A DNA stretch of 64,000 bases from assembly GCF_011927955.1 (NCBI RefSeq), contig NZ_JAATJN010000001.1, positions 3,472,001 through 3,536,000 of the forward strand, written 5' to 3'. A program made the translations under genes and the position numbers. Below, one piece after another: positions 52,202-60,990 of this stretch (positions are counted from its first letter, which is position 1; every line of letters begins with the position of its first letter). The notes below the pieces were generated by a model. That model was not told where the DNA came from. It did no database searches and saw only the letters and a program-made list of their open reading frames with translations. This DNA comes from Brevibacterium marinum (GTDB taxonomy: Bacteria > Actinomycetota > Actinomycetes > Actinomycetales > Brevibacteriaceae).

Positions 52202-53511
52202 CACAACGGCGCGAGGCTCGAGTAGAGCTTCTGAATGCCGAGGGCGATGAAGAGCAGAGCGGTGATGGCCAATGCAATGTTGGTATGCAGCTTGTTGGCC
52301 CATTTCTTCGGTATCTTCTTGCCGTTGAGCAGCCCGAGAAGCGTGATCGCCAGGAACGGCATGAAGAGCGATCCCAGCACACCGTAGGCGAGGATCAGAC
52401 CGATCGGCTTGCCGAGGACGAACAGCAGCATCGGCGGGAAGGTCAGCCACAGCACGTAGAACTTGAAGTACTTTCCGCCGGTCAGTGTGTCGGGGTGCCC
52501 GGCGGGCTTCTTGCGCAGGTGTCCCCAGAAGTCGGCGAACATGAGTGACACGCCGTTCCACACCCCGATGATCGAGGAGAACGACGCCGCCCAGAATCCG
52601 ACGAGGAAGCCGGTGCCGACGACCTCGCCGTATTCCGCTTTGAGGACGTCCGCGAGCTCAAGCAGCCCCTTGTCTTCGGCGGAGATCGAGACTCCGGCCG
52701 CGCGCACGACCTCGGCTCCGACGATGAGCATGGCGATGACGAAGATTCCCGTCAGCACATAGGCCATGGAGTTGTCGATGCGCATCACGCGCATCCATTT
52801 GGGCGTGTGCCAGCCCTTCTCGCGCAGCCAGTACCCGTAGGCGGCGAGGGTGATGGTGCCGCCGACCCCGCCGGCCAGAGCCAAGGTGTAGATGACGCCG
52901 CCTTCGGGGATCAGCGGGATGAACCCGGTGAGCATGTTCGGAACGTTGGGGACGGCGATGATGGCCAGGCCGACGACGGTGACGAACATGACTCCGACGA
53001 GGGCCGCGGTGATCTTCTCGAAGACGGAGTACCGGCCGAACCACACCATCGCGAAGCCTGCCAGGCCCATGGCGATCGCCCACACAGTGAGGTTGAGTCC
53101 GGGAAACAGTGCGGCCAGCGGCAGCGCGGCGGAACTCATCGCGGTGGCACCGTAGACGAATCCCCAGATGATGATGTACGGCCCGAAATACCAGGTCGTC
53201 CACCGCCCCAGAGACGTCCAGCCTTCGAAGATCGTCTTCCCCGTCGCCAGGGTGAATCGTCCCGCGCCTTCGACGAGGACGATCTTGAGGATCACACCGA
53301 CGATCACCGCCCACAGCAGTCCGTATCCGAATTGGCTGCCGGCGACGAGGGTTGCCACCATGTCGGCGGCGCCGACACCGGTCGCAGCAACGACCAGGCC
53401 CGGTCCGACCACCTTCCATTTGGGCGGCCCCTCGGCCTCGTCCACTCCCGAACCTGCACCGGCGCCGGGTCCGTCACCTGAGTTCTGGAGACCGTTCTCA
53501 TTGTCACTCAT
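52192..53511 (-). CDS. Nramp-related transporter lacking the canonical metal site
   Basis: A 439-residue, eleven-helix protein of the Nramp superfamily (AGSQFGYGLLWAVIVGVILK, EGAGRFTLATGKT, FWAASFSSIIGVWNG). The helix-1 DPGN motif is replaced by a GVGAAD-type sequence, and the helix-6 Met-Pro-His segment is replaced by TLAAYGYW. Both normally hold the Mn/Fe ligands. It is therefore unlikely to be a standard MntH; a different cation or another substrate is possible. The ATG start is at 53511. Confidence 0.82.
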   Translation of the reverse strand: MSDNENGLQNSGDGPGAGAGSGVDEAEGPPKWKVVGPGLVVAATGVGAADMVATLVAGSQFGYGLLWAVIVGVILKIVLVEGAGRFTLATGKTIFEGWTSLGRWTTWYFGPYIIIWGFVYGATAMSSAALPLAALFPGLNLTVWAIAMGLAGFAMVWFGRYSVFEKITAALVGVMFVTVVGLAIIAVPNVPNMLTGFIPLIPEGGVIYTLALAGGVGGTITLAAYGYWLREKGWHTPKWMRVMRIDNSMAYVLTGIFVIAMLIVGAEVVRAAGVSISAEDKGLLELADVLKAEYGEVVGTGFLVGFWAASFSSIIGVWNGVSLMFADFWGHLRKKPAGHPDTLTGGKYFKFYVLWLTFPPMLLFVLGKPIGLILAYGVLGSLFMPFLAITLLGLLNGKKIPKKWANKLHTNIALAITALLFIALGIQKLYSSLAPLWGG

Positions 53512-53773
53512 GTCGCTACTTCACCTTCGTCGTCGGCCGCGCCCGCTCGCTTCATCGACCCCGAGCTCACCGTCGCGATCGATGTGCACCACAGGCGAGT
53601 TCGCGCACGCAGAGGCGCTGCAGCTGAATTCGTCTTACCCTGACATGCTATTCGACCTCGACGGTGATCCTCCACACTTCCCGGTCCCTGTGACGGACCG
53701 GTCCCTGTGGCCGACTGGTCGGCCTGCGGGTCGGCCTCACACGTGGGAGGACGAATGCAGTTATCCTCGATAC

Positions 53774-54154
53774 GTGGCCCACGACGATTCACGCAGCAGG
53801 ATCGCCCGACGGATGTTTCCCGACGGCGAGGATCCCGACCCCCGTTTCACCCTCGCCAATGAGCGCACGTTCCTGTCCTGGATTCGCACGGCTCTGGCAT
53901 TCATCGGCGGCGGGATCGCGGTCGAGGCGTTCACCTCGGAAGTCTTCACCCCCGGCCTGCGGGCCACCCTGTCGATCGTCCTCATGGCCATCGGATTCAT
54001 CCTCGCCTCCGGGGCGGCATTCCGGTGGTATCGCATCGAATCGGCCATGCGGCACAAGACCTCGCTGCCGCTGCCGCTCATCATCCCCATTGTCAGCCTG
54101 GCCTCCGCACTGGGTGCCGGCCTCCTCGTCCTGGTCTTCGCCGGAGTCCTGTGA
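53774..54154 (+). CDS. DUF202 (YidH-like) membrane protein 1
   Basis: A 126-residue protein with the DUF202 signature RFTLANERTFLSWIRTALAFIGGGIAVE before helix 1 and two further helices. The GTG at 53774 fits; a TATCCT box ends six bases before it, suggesting a leaderless mRNA. It overlaps the next DUF202 gene by four bases. YidH/YidG pairs are conserved but of unknown function. Confidence 0.85.
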   Translation: MAHDDSRSRIARRMFPDGEDPDPRFTLANERTFLSWIRTALAFIGGGIAVEAFTSEVFTPGLRATLSIVLMAIGFILASGAAFRWYRIESAMRHKTSLPLPLIIPIVSLASALGAGLLVLVFAGVL

Positions 54155-54501
54155 ACACCCCGCGTCCCGGCCGGCGGCAGCCCCACGCCGATCCGGGCCT
54201 GCAGCCCGAGCGGACGACCCAGTCATGGCTGCGCACCAGTCTGACGATGACGGTCGTCAGCCTGCTGTTCATCCGCTGGATCAACGTGTTCCAGACCTTA
54301 TCGGTCGTCGTCTTCGTCGTCTGCATCGCTTTGGCGATCGCCGCGATCGCGCTCCAAGTCAGACGCTATCGACTCGGTGCTGTGTCCATCCGCGCCGGTC
54401 GGGGCCGGCCGACCCCCTGGGCGGTCATCTTCCTCACGAGTTCGGTCTGCCTCATCGCTGTCCTCAGTATCGCCTCGGTCCTCAAGATCACCTTCGGCTG
54501 A
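54151..54501 (+). CDS. DUF202 (YidG-like) membrane protein 2
   Basis: A 116-residue partner of the preceding protein. The family motif appears as LQPERTTQSWLRTSLTM followed by three membrane helices. The GTG start overlaps the upstream stop codon (GTGA). The two proteins probably form a complex, as inferred for the yidGH pair. Confidence 0.85.
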   Translation: MNTPRPGRRQPHADPGLQPERTTQSWLRTSLTMTVVSLLFIRWINVFQTLSVVVFVVCIALAIAAIALQVRRYRLGAVSIRAGRGRPTPWAVIFLTSSVCLIAVLSIASVLKITFG

Positions 54502-54582
54502 CCCGCGGTCACCGTCGACCGACGTTCCTCGTCGTGAGACCGCCGTCCGGTCACCGTTCGCAGGATCGCTAAACTGGAGCCT

Positions 54583-54900
54583 ATGAAGGACGCACATGAA
54601 GTTTCCACAGCCCCGCTTGTCGCCGTCGGACTCGTCGGCGGATACCTGAGCGCGCGCGAGACGGGGATCCGCCCCCTCGGCGGAGTCGTACTCGCAGCCG
54701 CCGGCGCCTACGCCGCCCGGACTTGGTTCGTGAAGAAGGGCTGGCCGGTCGGCACAGCGCTGACTCTGGGCTACCTCGGCGGATTCGGCCTCTCACACCC
54801 GCTGGCGAAGAAGATCGGTTCGTGGCCCGCAGTCCTGAGCGTCAGCGCCGTCAATGCGGCCGCCGCCTACATGGCCGTCGACTCGGCAGAAACCGCCTGA
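54583..54900 (+). CDS. Hypothetical Gly/Ala-rich membrane protein
   Basis: A 105-residue hydrophobic protein with about three short membrane segments separated by KKGWP and KKIGSWP turns. GGAG lies four bases before the ATG. No family is recognised. It follows the DUF202 pair by 81 bases and precedes an AEC carrier by 66 bases. Confidence 0.65.
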   Translation: MKDAHEVSTAPLVAVGLVGGYLSARETGIRPLGGVVLAAAGAYAARTWFVKKGWPVGTALTLGYLGGFGLSHPLAKKIGSWPAVLSVSAVNAAAAYMAVDSAETA

Positions 54901-54966
54901 CCCCACCGAAGCCACCCGAATCGGCGGGAGCCGACAGACTCAGAAAGCGAGGACCACCGGTCACCC

Positions 54967-55893
54967 ATGCTGGCTGTTTTCGAAGGCTTCGCCGTCATCG
55001 CAGGTGTCATCCTGGTCGGATTCGTGCTGGGTCGGTCCGAGGTGCTCGGACCCCACGGTCAGCAGGTCATCGCGAAGCTCGTCTTCTATGCCGGCACCCC
55101 GGCCCTGCTCTACGTCACGGTCGCGGACACCGATCTGGGGCTGATCTTCAACACGGCCCTGCTGGCCACCGGCGGTTCCGCGCTCATCGTCGGCGTTCTG
55201 CTGTTCGTCCTCACCAAATACATCCGCAGGCGCGACACCGGTGAGGCGATGTTCTCTGCCTGGGCCGTCAGCTACGTCAACATCGGCAACCTCGGCATCC
55301 CGATCGCCGCCTATGTGCTCCACGACATCGGATACGTGGCGCCCGTCCTGCTGTTCCAGCTGCTCATCCTCGCCCCCATCGGCATGGCCGTCCTCGACGC
55401 AGCGGGGAAGACGAAGGTCGATCAGCACTGGTACTCGGGTCTGTTCCAGATCATCAGGAATCCCATCGTCGTCGGCGCCGCAGCCGGAGTGGCCGCCTCG
55501 GCGACGGGATTCGAACTGCCGCGCTTCATCTTCGAACCCATCGACATGATCGGGGCCACTGCGGTCCCCGGTGCTCTGCTGGCCTTCGGCATCTCCCTCA
55601 AGGACGGCTGGGCGCTGCCAGTGCCCGGGACCCGGAAGCAGCTGACGTTCATCACGGTCGCCAAGCTCGTCATCCAGCCCCTCCTGGCCTGGGTCATCGG
55701 CGGCCCCCTGCTCGGCTACTCGGGAATCGCGCTGTTCGCCATCGTCGTCACCTCCGCGCTGCCGACGGCGCAGAACGTCTACATCTACTCGATGCAGTAC
55801 AGGCAGTCCGAGGCGCTCATGCGCGACGCCGTCTTCATCACCACTGTGCTCGCTGTGCCGACCCTCGTCGTCATCGCTGCGCTGCTCGGCTGA
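54967..55893 (+). CDS. AEC-family transporter (auxin efflux carrier type)
   Basis: A 308-residue, ten-helix permease of the auxin efflux carrier / malonate-malate transporter family. It has an N-terminal GFVLGRSEVLGPHGQQVIAKLVFYAGTPALLY in two parts, the central SYVNIGNLGIPIAAY helix break, and the C-terminal TSALPTAQNVYIYSMQY. Bacterial members move dicarboxylates or amino-acid derivatives. No operon partner indicates the substrate. Confidence 0.88.
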   Translation: MLAVFEGFAVIAGVILVGFVLGRSEVLGPHGQQVIAKLVFYAGTPALLYVTVADTDLGLIFNTALLATGGSALIVGVLLFVLTKYIRRRDTGEAMFSAWAVSYVNIGNLGIPIAAYVLHDIGYVAPVLLFQLLILAPIGMAVLDAAGKTKVDQHWYSGLFQIIRNPIVVGAAAGVAASATGFELPRFIFEPIDMIGATAVPGALLAFGISLKDGWALPVPGTRKQLTFITVAKLVIQPLLAWVIGGPLLGYSGIALFAIVVTSALPTAQNVYIYSMQYRQSEALMRDAVFITTVLAVPTLVVIAALLG

Positions 55894-55966
55894 CCGCCTC
55901 GGCGATCTCGAGGGTCCGTGGCGTGTCGGACCCGGTTGGCCCGCACGGGTCATCGACAATGGGAGC

Positions 55967-57016
55967 GTGGCTGGTGACGAGAAGAACGAGACCGAAGACC
56001 TCCTGAGCAGGCGGATGAGTTCAGGATTCAGTAGTCCTGTCGAAAAGCAGACGGAGCCTCCTCTGGAGGCGGCGAACGACCCTTCGACCGACACCGAGGC
56101 GTTCGACCCGATCAAGGACCCCATCACCAGGGACGAACCCAAGCCCACGACCGGGCCGGTGCACGTCGCCCCTGCTCACTCGGCGAACCCTCCCGAGACC
56201 GCCAGGGCCCGGGAAGTTCCTGCCAACTCACGCACCTCGGTGATGAGCGAAGCCGACTGGGCCGCCGTGACACAGGCGGCGACCTCGACCGAGCCCCACG
56301 ACCCCGAAGTGCCGGAGAGGCGCCGCAGCGTCCTCGACGTCATCGGCACCATCTGGATCACGCTCGCGGCCCCATTCATTCTGCTTGCCCTGGCTGTGCG
56401 GTTCGTCGCCTCGGGTCTGTTCGTCAAGTTCGAATACTTCCGGCCCGGATTCCCCGCCGACCAGTTCGGCTTCGGCAGCGCCGACCGCGAGCACTACGCC
56501 ACATACGTCATCGACTACCTGTCGAACCTCGACTCCCGGCGCTATCTCGCCGATGTGATCATGCCCAACGGTGAGCCCATCTTCATCTCCGAAGAGCTCA
56601 ACCACATGGCCGATGTGAAGGGCCTCATCTCCCTGCTGTACCTGATTGCGGTGATCGGGCTCATCGGCGCGATCCTCTTCGGCCTCTACATGTCGCGTCG
56701 CAATGGCATGGGCATCCACATCGGACTCCGCCTAGGTTCCATCATCAGCATCGTCATCATGGCCGCCGCGGCAGTGTTGGCCTTCCTGGGCTGGGAGACC
56801 TTCTTCCGTGGATTCCACAAGGTCTTCTTCAGCGACGGAACGTGGGAGTTCTACGCCGACGATTCCCTCATCCGACTGTTCCCACCCCAGTTCTGGGTCG
56901 ACGCGGGCATTGCCGGAGGCGGACTCTTCGTCCTCCTCGCAATCATCCTCTTCTGGCTCAGCTTCGCCGGTCACAAGAAGCGCCGCGCACTCAAGAAGGC
57001 ACGCCGAGAGGCCTGA
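55967..57016 (+). CDS. DUF1461 (TIGR01906-type) integral membrane protein
   Basis: A 349-residue protein. The first about 120 residues are polar, acidic and probably disordered. Four membrane helices follow, with the large outer segments FGFGSADREHYATYVIDYL, LNHMADVKGLI and FHKVFFSDGTWEFYADDSLIRLFPPQFW in two parts that characterise the family. The GTG at 55967 directly follows GGGAGC, so the start is not certain. Function is unknown; the family is common in Gram-positive bacteria. Confidence 0.83.
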   Translation: MAGDEKNETEDLLSRRMSSGFSSPVEKQTEPPLEAANDPSTDTEAFDPIKDPITRDEPKPTTGPVHVAPAHSANPPETARAREVPANSRTSVMSEADWAAVTQAATSTEPHDPEVPERRRSVLDVIGTIWITLAAPFILLALAVRFVASGLFVKFEYFRPGFPADQFGFGSADREHYATYVIDYLSNLDSRRYLADVIMPNGEPIFISEELNHMADVKGLISLLYLIAVIGLIGAILFGLYMSRRNGMGIHIGLRLGSIISIVIMAAAAVLAFLGWETFFRGFHKVFFSDGTWEFYADDSLIRLFPPQFWVDAGIAGGGLFVLLAIILFWLSFAGHKKRRALKKARREA

Positions 57017-57075
57017 ACTCCGCGGGTCGCATGCCCACCCCACCACAGCGGACGCCCGTGTCCGCTCCACGATTC

Positions 57076-57108
57076 CGGCCGGGTGGTCTTTCCCCTTCCA
57101 CCCGGCCG
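57076..57108. terminator. GC-rich terminator hairpin
   Basis: CGGCCGGGTGG and CCACCCGGCCG pair perfectly over 11 bases around a pyrimidine loop, 60 bases after the DUF1461 stop codon. Confidence 0.6.
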
Positions 57109-57132
57109 AATATGCCTTACCGCGTGCGGTTG

Positions 57133-57226
57133 CCCGGCACGCCTTGCGCGGTTCCCCGGCACGCCTTGCGCGGTTCCCCAACAATCCTCGCCCGGCACGC
57201 CTTGCGCGGTTCCCCAACAATCCTCG
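57133..57226. repeat. 36-bp perfect tandem repeat plus a partial copy
   Basis: Units 57155-57190 and 57191-57226 are identical over 36 bases. Positions 57133-57154 repeat the first part. The shared core is CCCGGCACGCCTTGCGCGGT. Identity over both units indicates recent duplication. Confidence 0.8.
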
Positions 57227-57452
57227 GGAGACGTCGCACGCCCCGGGCATCGTGGTCGCTCGGCGGACACGGCAGAGCTTGGACGCCGCCTCCGTGGCAC
57301 CTGCAGATTCGCACCGATCGCAGGTCACGGCCTTGCTCCGAGGCACAGGCATGACTAGCGTCGAAGACACGGCTCGTGATGTCCCGCCCTCGGGCACCCG
57401 GTCGATGATCGAGCGACCGGCTCGCTGAGGACAACGAGAGGAGCAGAGAACC

Positions 57453-57749
57453 ATGAGTGACGAGAACAGGAACCTGCCGGACGGTGCGCCCAGCTTCGAG
57501 GATCCCTCTGATCAGGAAGCGGCCGACGACTACGTCGGAGTCAGCGCCGACACCGAGGCAGAACAGAATTCTGAGACGCCCGAGGACAGGCTCGAGCGCA
57601 TCGCCGCCGAACACGACGTATCGATCGATAAGAACCCGAAAGACGTTCAGGCCGACGCAGAGGACTCCGCGACCGACGACAGCGACCGCGACATTCGCGG
57701 CGGCGACACGAAGGAGGAAGAGGACTCCGCCTCAGAACCGCCGGACTGA
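57453..57749 (+). CDS. Hypothetical acidic, probably disordered protein
   Basis: A 98-residue, strongly acidic protein rich in Asp, Glu and Ser with no hydrophobic core. A short helical block (EDRLERIAAEHDVSIDK) sits in the middle. GAGAGGAGCAGAGAA precedes the ATG. No family is recognised. It is convergent with ppk2. Confidence 0.65.
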   Translation: MSDENRNLPDGAPSFEDPSDQEAADDYVGVSADTEAEQNSETPEDRLERIAAEHDVSIDKNPKDVQADAEDSATDDSDRDIRGGDTKEEEDSASEPPD

Positions 57750-57775
57750 GGGGCACTCAACCAGTGTGAAGCCGC

Positions 57776-58678
57776 TCAGTCGTCGACGGCGTCGCGTCCG
57801 CGGCGGACGATGAGCGGGTCGGGTGCGTAGACGACGGAGGTGTCCTTGTCCTCGTAGTCGAACTGGTTGAGGAAGCAGCGGATGGCGTTGAGCCGTGCGC
57901 GCCTCTTGTCATTGCTCTTGATGGTGATCCACGGTGCGTGGTCGGTGTCCGTGCGGCGGAACATCTCCTCCTTCGCCGCGGTGTAATCGTCCCAGCGGTC
58001 CAGGGACTCGAGATCCATGGGTGAGAGCTTCCATTGTCGGACCGGGTCGATCTGCCGGATCGCGAACCGAGTCCGCTGCTCCCGCTGAGTCACGGAGAAC
58101 CACAGTTTCGTGACGTGGATGCCCGAGTCGATGAGCATCTTCTCCAGCACGGGCGCCTGCTGCATGAATATCTCGTATTCCTCGTCGGTGCAGAATCCCA
58201 TCACCCGTTCGACATTGGCCCGGTTGTACCAGGACCGGTCGAACATGACGATCTCGCCGTTGGTGGGCAGGTGGCTGATGTAGCGCTGGAAGTACCACTG
58301 CCCCGATTCCTTGTCCGAGGGCTTGTTCAGAGCCACGACACGTGCGGCACGCGGATTGAGGTGCTCGGTGAATCGTTTGATCGTCCCGCCCTTGCCGGCG
58401 GCATCACGGCCTTCGAAGACGATGACGTGCCTGCTGTCTGTGTCCTGCCCCCAGTACTGGAACTTCAGCAGTTCCACCTGCAGCCGGTACTTCTCGATCT
58501 CGTATTCTTCCCGATCCATGAGCTCCGGGTACGGGTACCCTTCACGCCACGTCGCCACCGCACGTCCCATCGGGTCGATGAGGTGCGGGTCGGTCGTATG
58601 GGAGTCCTCGACCGCATAGCCTTCGAGTCGCAGCTTGTCGATGTACTCACGCAGATTCTCATTGAGCAGGTGATTCAC
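57776..58678 (-). CDS. ppk2: Polyphosphate kinase 2
   Basis: Uses polyphosphate to phosphorylate nucleoside diphosphates (or the reverse). The 300-residue protein is a single-domain class I PPK2. Walker A is EGRDAAGKGGTIKR at about residues 89-102, Walker B is MFDRSWYNRANVERV, and the lid region is WFSVTQREQRTRFAIRQ. The GTG at 58678 follows AAGGAGCG. It is a stand-alone enzyme, with no exopolyphosphatase nearby. Confidence 0.93.
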   Translation of the reverse strand: MNHLLNENLREYIDKLRLEGYAVEDSHTTDPHLIDPMGRAVATWREGYPYPELMDREEYEIEKYRLQVELLKFQYWGQDTDSRHVIVFEGRDAAGKGGTIKRFTEHLNPRAARVVALNKPSDKESGQWYFQRYISHLPTNGEIVMFDRSWYNRANVERVMGFCTDEEYEIFMQQAPVLEKMLIDSGIHVTKLWFSVTQREQRTRFAIRQIDPVRQWKLSPMDLESLDRWDDYTAAKEEMFRRTDTDHAPWITIKSNDKRRARLNAIRCFLNQFDYEDKDTSVVYAPDPLIVRRGRDAVDD

Positions 58679-58769
58679 AAGCGCTCCTTCACATCGGCGG
58701 CATCGGTCTGCTCCGACGGGATCGCTGTCGTCGCCGGTCCCCAGGCAGAATACTGAGGAAAGATGAACA

Positions 58770-60056
58770 TCAGGTTATCCGATCGAGGTCCTTCTTCGGA
58801 ATGACGCCCAGACCGATCAGGGGCGCGATGGCGATGATGGCGAAGGACAGCGGGTAGCCGAACACGGTCACGAGCGCACCGAATCCGGGGCCCATGGCCG
58901 CGGACATGACGAACTGTCCGGTGTTCTGCGTCCCCAGGGCCTTGCCCGACCATTTCGGTCCTGCCGCTTCGGCGACAGAGGCGAAGGCAAGCCCATTGTC
59001 GGCCACCGACACCGTCGACGCGAGGATGAACACCACGGTCGCCACAACAGGCATCGGAGTCAGCGAGATCAGCCCGATCGCCGCGACCAGGACCACGGCG
59101 CCGATGGCCACGACCCGCATCAGCCCGACCCGGGAGCCGAATCGGTCGGACAGTCCCCCGACGATCATGCGCCCGATCGCCCCAACGATCTGGGAGGCCG
59201 CGACGATTCCGCCGGCGATGCCTGCGCCGATGTGCTGATTCGCGATGAGCCAGATCAGGCCATAGGTGGAGAACGCGAACTGTGGGACCACCAGCAGCGC
59301 GGACACGGCATGGATGCGCCACAGGAATGAATCGTTGAGATACGGATTGACCGCCGAGGCGGGTGTCGGCTCTCCTTCCCTCGCCGAGGTGGTCCTCGGG
59401 TCTGCGTCCCCCGCCGAGGTGGTTCTCGGCTGGGCATCTGCCGTGGAGGTGCGTACGGGGGTGGGTGCCGCCTCGGCGCGGGGTGGGTCACGCACGAAGC
59501 CGAAGCAGACGAGGGCCATGACGCCGGTGACGATGACGATGAACCACAGGTAACCGACGAAGCCGCCGCCGGCGGCGATCGGCGGGACGGCCAGCGCCGC
59601 GACGCTGGTGCCCAGCGGTTGGGACATCTGTCTGATGCCCATGGCCAGACCGCGTCGGTGCCGGGGGAACCACCCCATGACCACGCGGCCGCTGGCCGAG
59701 TTCACCGACGCCGCGGCAGCGCCCGAGGCCGCGATGACGATGACCATCCACACGGGCGAGCCGACCACCGCCACCGCCAGGCCGGAGGCAAGGGCCGTCA
59801 GCCCGATGCCCAGGGTCATGGCGAGTCGCTCGCCGAATCTGTCGGCGAAGGCGCCCCACGCGATGAGAGTGAGGATGAGACCGAAGCTCGGAGCGGTGGC
59901 GACCGTGCCCGCCTGGGTGAGGGTGTAGCCGAGGTCCGTGTGCATATAGGGGATCAGGAAGGCCGGGCCGGTGATCGCGACAGTGGCCGCCATCTGGGAC
60001 AGCACTCCGACGACGAGGATCACCCAGGCCTGTCTGCTGGGCGGATTCTCGGTCAT
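58770..60056 (-). CDS. MFS transporter
   Basis: A 428-residue twelve-helix major facilitator. GAFADRFGERLAM follows helix 2 and GGLSDRFGSRVGLM follows helix 8. The central cytoplasmic loop contains a short threefold repeat of PRTTSA-type units, seen in the DNA as GCCGAGGTGGT repeats near 59385-59430. Substrate is unknown; the pattern resembles sugar-phosphate or oxalate/formate-like carriers only weakly. Confidence 0.85.
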   Translation of the reverse strand: MTENPPSRQAWVILVVGVLSQMAATVAITGPAFLIPYMHTDLGYTLTQAGTVATAPSFGLILTLIAWGAFADRFGERLAMTLGIGLTALASGLAVAVVGSPVWMVIVIAASGAAAASVNSASGRVVMGWFPRHRRGLAMGIRQMSQPLGTSVAALAVPPIAAGGGFVGYLWFIVIVTGVMALVCFGFVRDPPRAEAAPTPVRTSTADAQPRTTSAGDADPRTTSAREGEPTPASAVNPYLNDSFLWRIHAVSALLVVPQFAFSTYGLIWLIANQHIGAGIAGGIVAASQIVGAIGRMIVGGLSDRFGSRVGLMRVVAIGAVVLVAAIGLISLTPMPVVATVVFILASTVSVADNGLAFASVAEAAGPKWSGKALGTQNTGQFVMSAAMGPGFGALVTVFGYPLSFAIIAIAPLIGLGVIPKKDLDRIT

Positions 60057-60179
60057 GGCCTTGAGACTAGCCGTCCCATGTACGCACCGTCGTCGTGTCT
60101 CAGATCGCGGCAGGCGCCGTTACGCTATACAGTGAGTGCTGGCGATGCGACAGCATCGTCGGCGCACGGGCCCGTTCAT

Positions 60180-60256
60180 CCCCCTATAGCCCAATCGGCA
60201 GAGGCAGTCGACTTAAAATCGATTCAGTGTGGGTTCGAGTCCCACTGGGGGGACCA
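60180..60256 (+). tRNA. tRNA with anticodon UAA (leucine-type), short variable region, CCA encoded
   Basis: A full cloverleaf folds. Acceptor CCCCCTA pairs with TGGGGGG (one G-T pair), the D-arm is GCC/GGC with loop AATCGGCAGA, and the anticodon stem is GTCGA/TCGAT with loop CTTAAAA (anticodon TAA at 60214-60216). The variable region is five bases, the T-arm is GTGGG/CCCAC with TTCGAGT, then discriminator A and CCA. The anticodon reads UUA, and the D-loop and A73 are leucine-like, but normal tRNA-Leu has a long variable arm. The isoacceptor identity is therefore less certain than the existence of the tRNA. Confidence 0.85.
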
Positions 60257-60262
60257 CTAAAA

Positions 60263-60299
60263 CAGCCTCTCACCTGCAACGATGCAAAGTGAGAGGCTG
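60263..60299. terminator. Bidirectional terminator between tRNA and integrase fragment
   Basis: CAGCCTCTCAC (60263-60273) and GTGAGAGGCTG (60289-60299) form a perfect 11-bp stem with a 15-base loop. On the minus strand it is followed by TTTT, giving a classical intrinsic terminator. On the plus strand it lies seven bases after the tRNA. Confidence 0.8.
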
Positions 60300-60301
60300 A
60301 G

Positions 60302-60332
60302 TCGATTCTAGTGGGGAGTCGAGTTCCTCACG
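60302..60332 (+). repeat. Degenerate copy of the tRNA 3' half (possible old att site)
   Basis: TCGATTCTAGTGGGGAGTCG and the following bases resemble the tRNA segment from 60219 (TCGATTCAGTGTGGGTTCGA and onward), with one inserted base and a few mismatches. It lies between the tRNA and the integrase remnant, where an attachment-site duplication would be expected. Confidence 0.35.
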
Positions 60333-60333
60333 C

Positions 60334-60990
60334 TTACCCATCTTTTTCGTTTCGGATTCCGCCGAACTGGTCGAGGATCGCCGACATGTCTGGAGCCGCG
60401 GTTGCTTTCTTCACGTAGTGCTTCGATGTGACCGCTGTACCCGAATGACCGAGGACTGCCGCAGCCGCCTCGAGAGTCGCCTCAGCGTCGATGAGAGTGG
60501 CCACGGATTTCCGGAAAACATGAGACGAGATCCCGCCATGGTCATTCATCATCTTGAGAGCGTCGCGCACGGACCGCCGATAGTTATTTGGCCACTTCCA
60601 CGTACCCTTGCCGGACGGAAACACTGCGTTGGTCTCGGTCGGGATCGCCTCGACGCTACGACGAAGCAGCACGTCCACCGCAAATACTGGCAGGGTGAGG
60701 ATACGGAACCCGCTCGACGTCTTTGTGCGCTCCTGTCTCTGCATCCCCTTCTTCTTGAGATAGACCAGCGTGCCCGAGACCCTCACAGTCGGCTGCTCGC
60801 CAAGGTCAACATCAGTCCAACGCAAAGCGAGCACTTCGGAAATCCGCAACCCGGTTCCGAACATGAGGTCGACCACATCGAGCAGCTCACTCCCCCGCCG
60901 CGGTCCTCGGTAACCGGTGCCCTCCTGCCACTTGCGTAATCCCTCACGCAGTGCACCGACCTCATCAACGGTCTGTGGTGTAGCGGTCCT
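60334..60990 (-). pseudogene. Tyrosine recombinase/integrase, C-terminal catalytic fragment
   Basis: About 215 residues of the catalytic domain remain. They include GTGLRISEVLALRWTDVD with the first Arg, HVFRKS (His-x-x-Arg), LGHSGTAVTSKHYV with the second His and the nucleophilic Tyr. The N-terminal core-binding and arm domains are missing: upstream of about 60990 the sequence becomes a transposase in another frame. The fragment points toward the tRNA, as integrases of tRNA-integrated elements usually do. The open frame to 61134 includes a non-homologous shadow. Activity is very unlikely. Confidence 0.75.

Larger units (their letters stand above)
57017..57452. repeat. Gene-free region with terminator and 36-bp duplication
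   Basis: No credible gene is present. It contains an 11-bp perfect hairpin at 57076-57108, a 36-bp perfect tandem duplication with a third partial copy at 57133-57226, and an otherwise unremarkable leader to the next gene. Confidence 0.7.

Noticed and set aside
52192..53511. Standard manganese transporter MntH
   Set aside because: The DPGN and MPH-type metal-site motifs are absent.
53512..53773. A manganese or magnesium riboswitch upstream of the Nramp-like gene
   Set aside because: Only a 7-bp hairpin (53681-53701) and a short CCGGTCCCTGTG repeat are seen, on the far side from the gene; no yybP or M-box core could be matched.
57133..57226. Possible CRISPR array
   Set aside because: Units are directly adjacent with no unique spacers and no cas genes.
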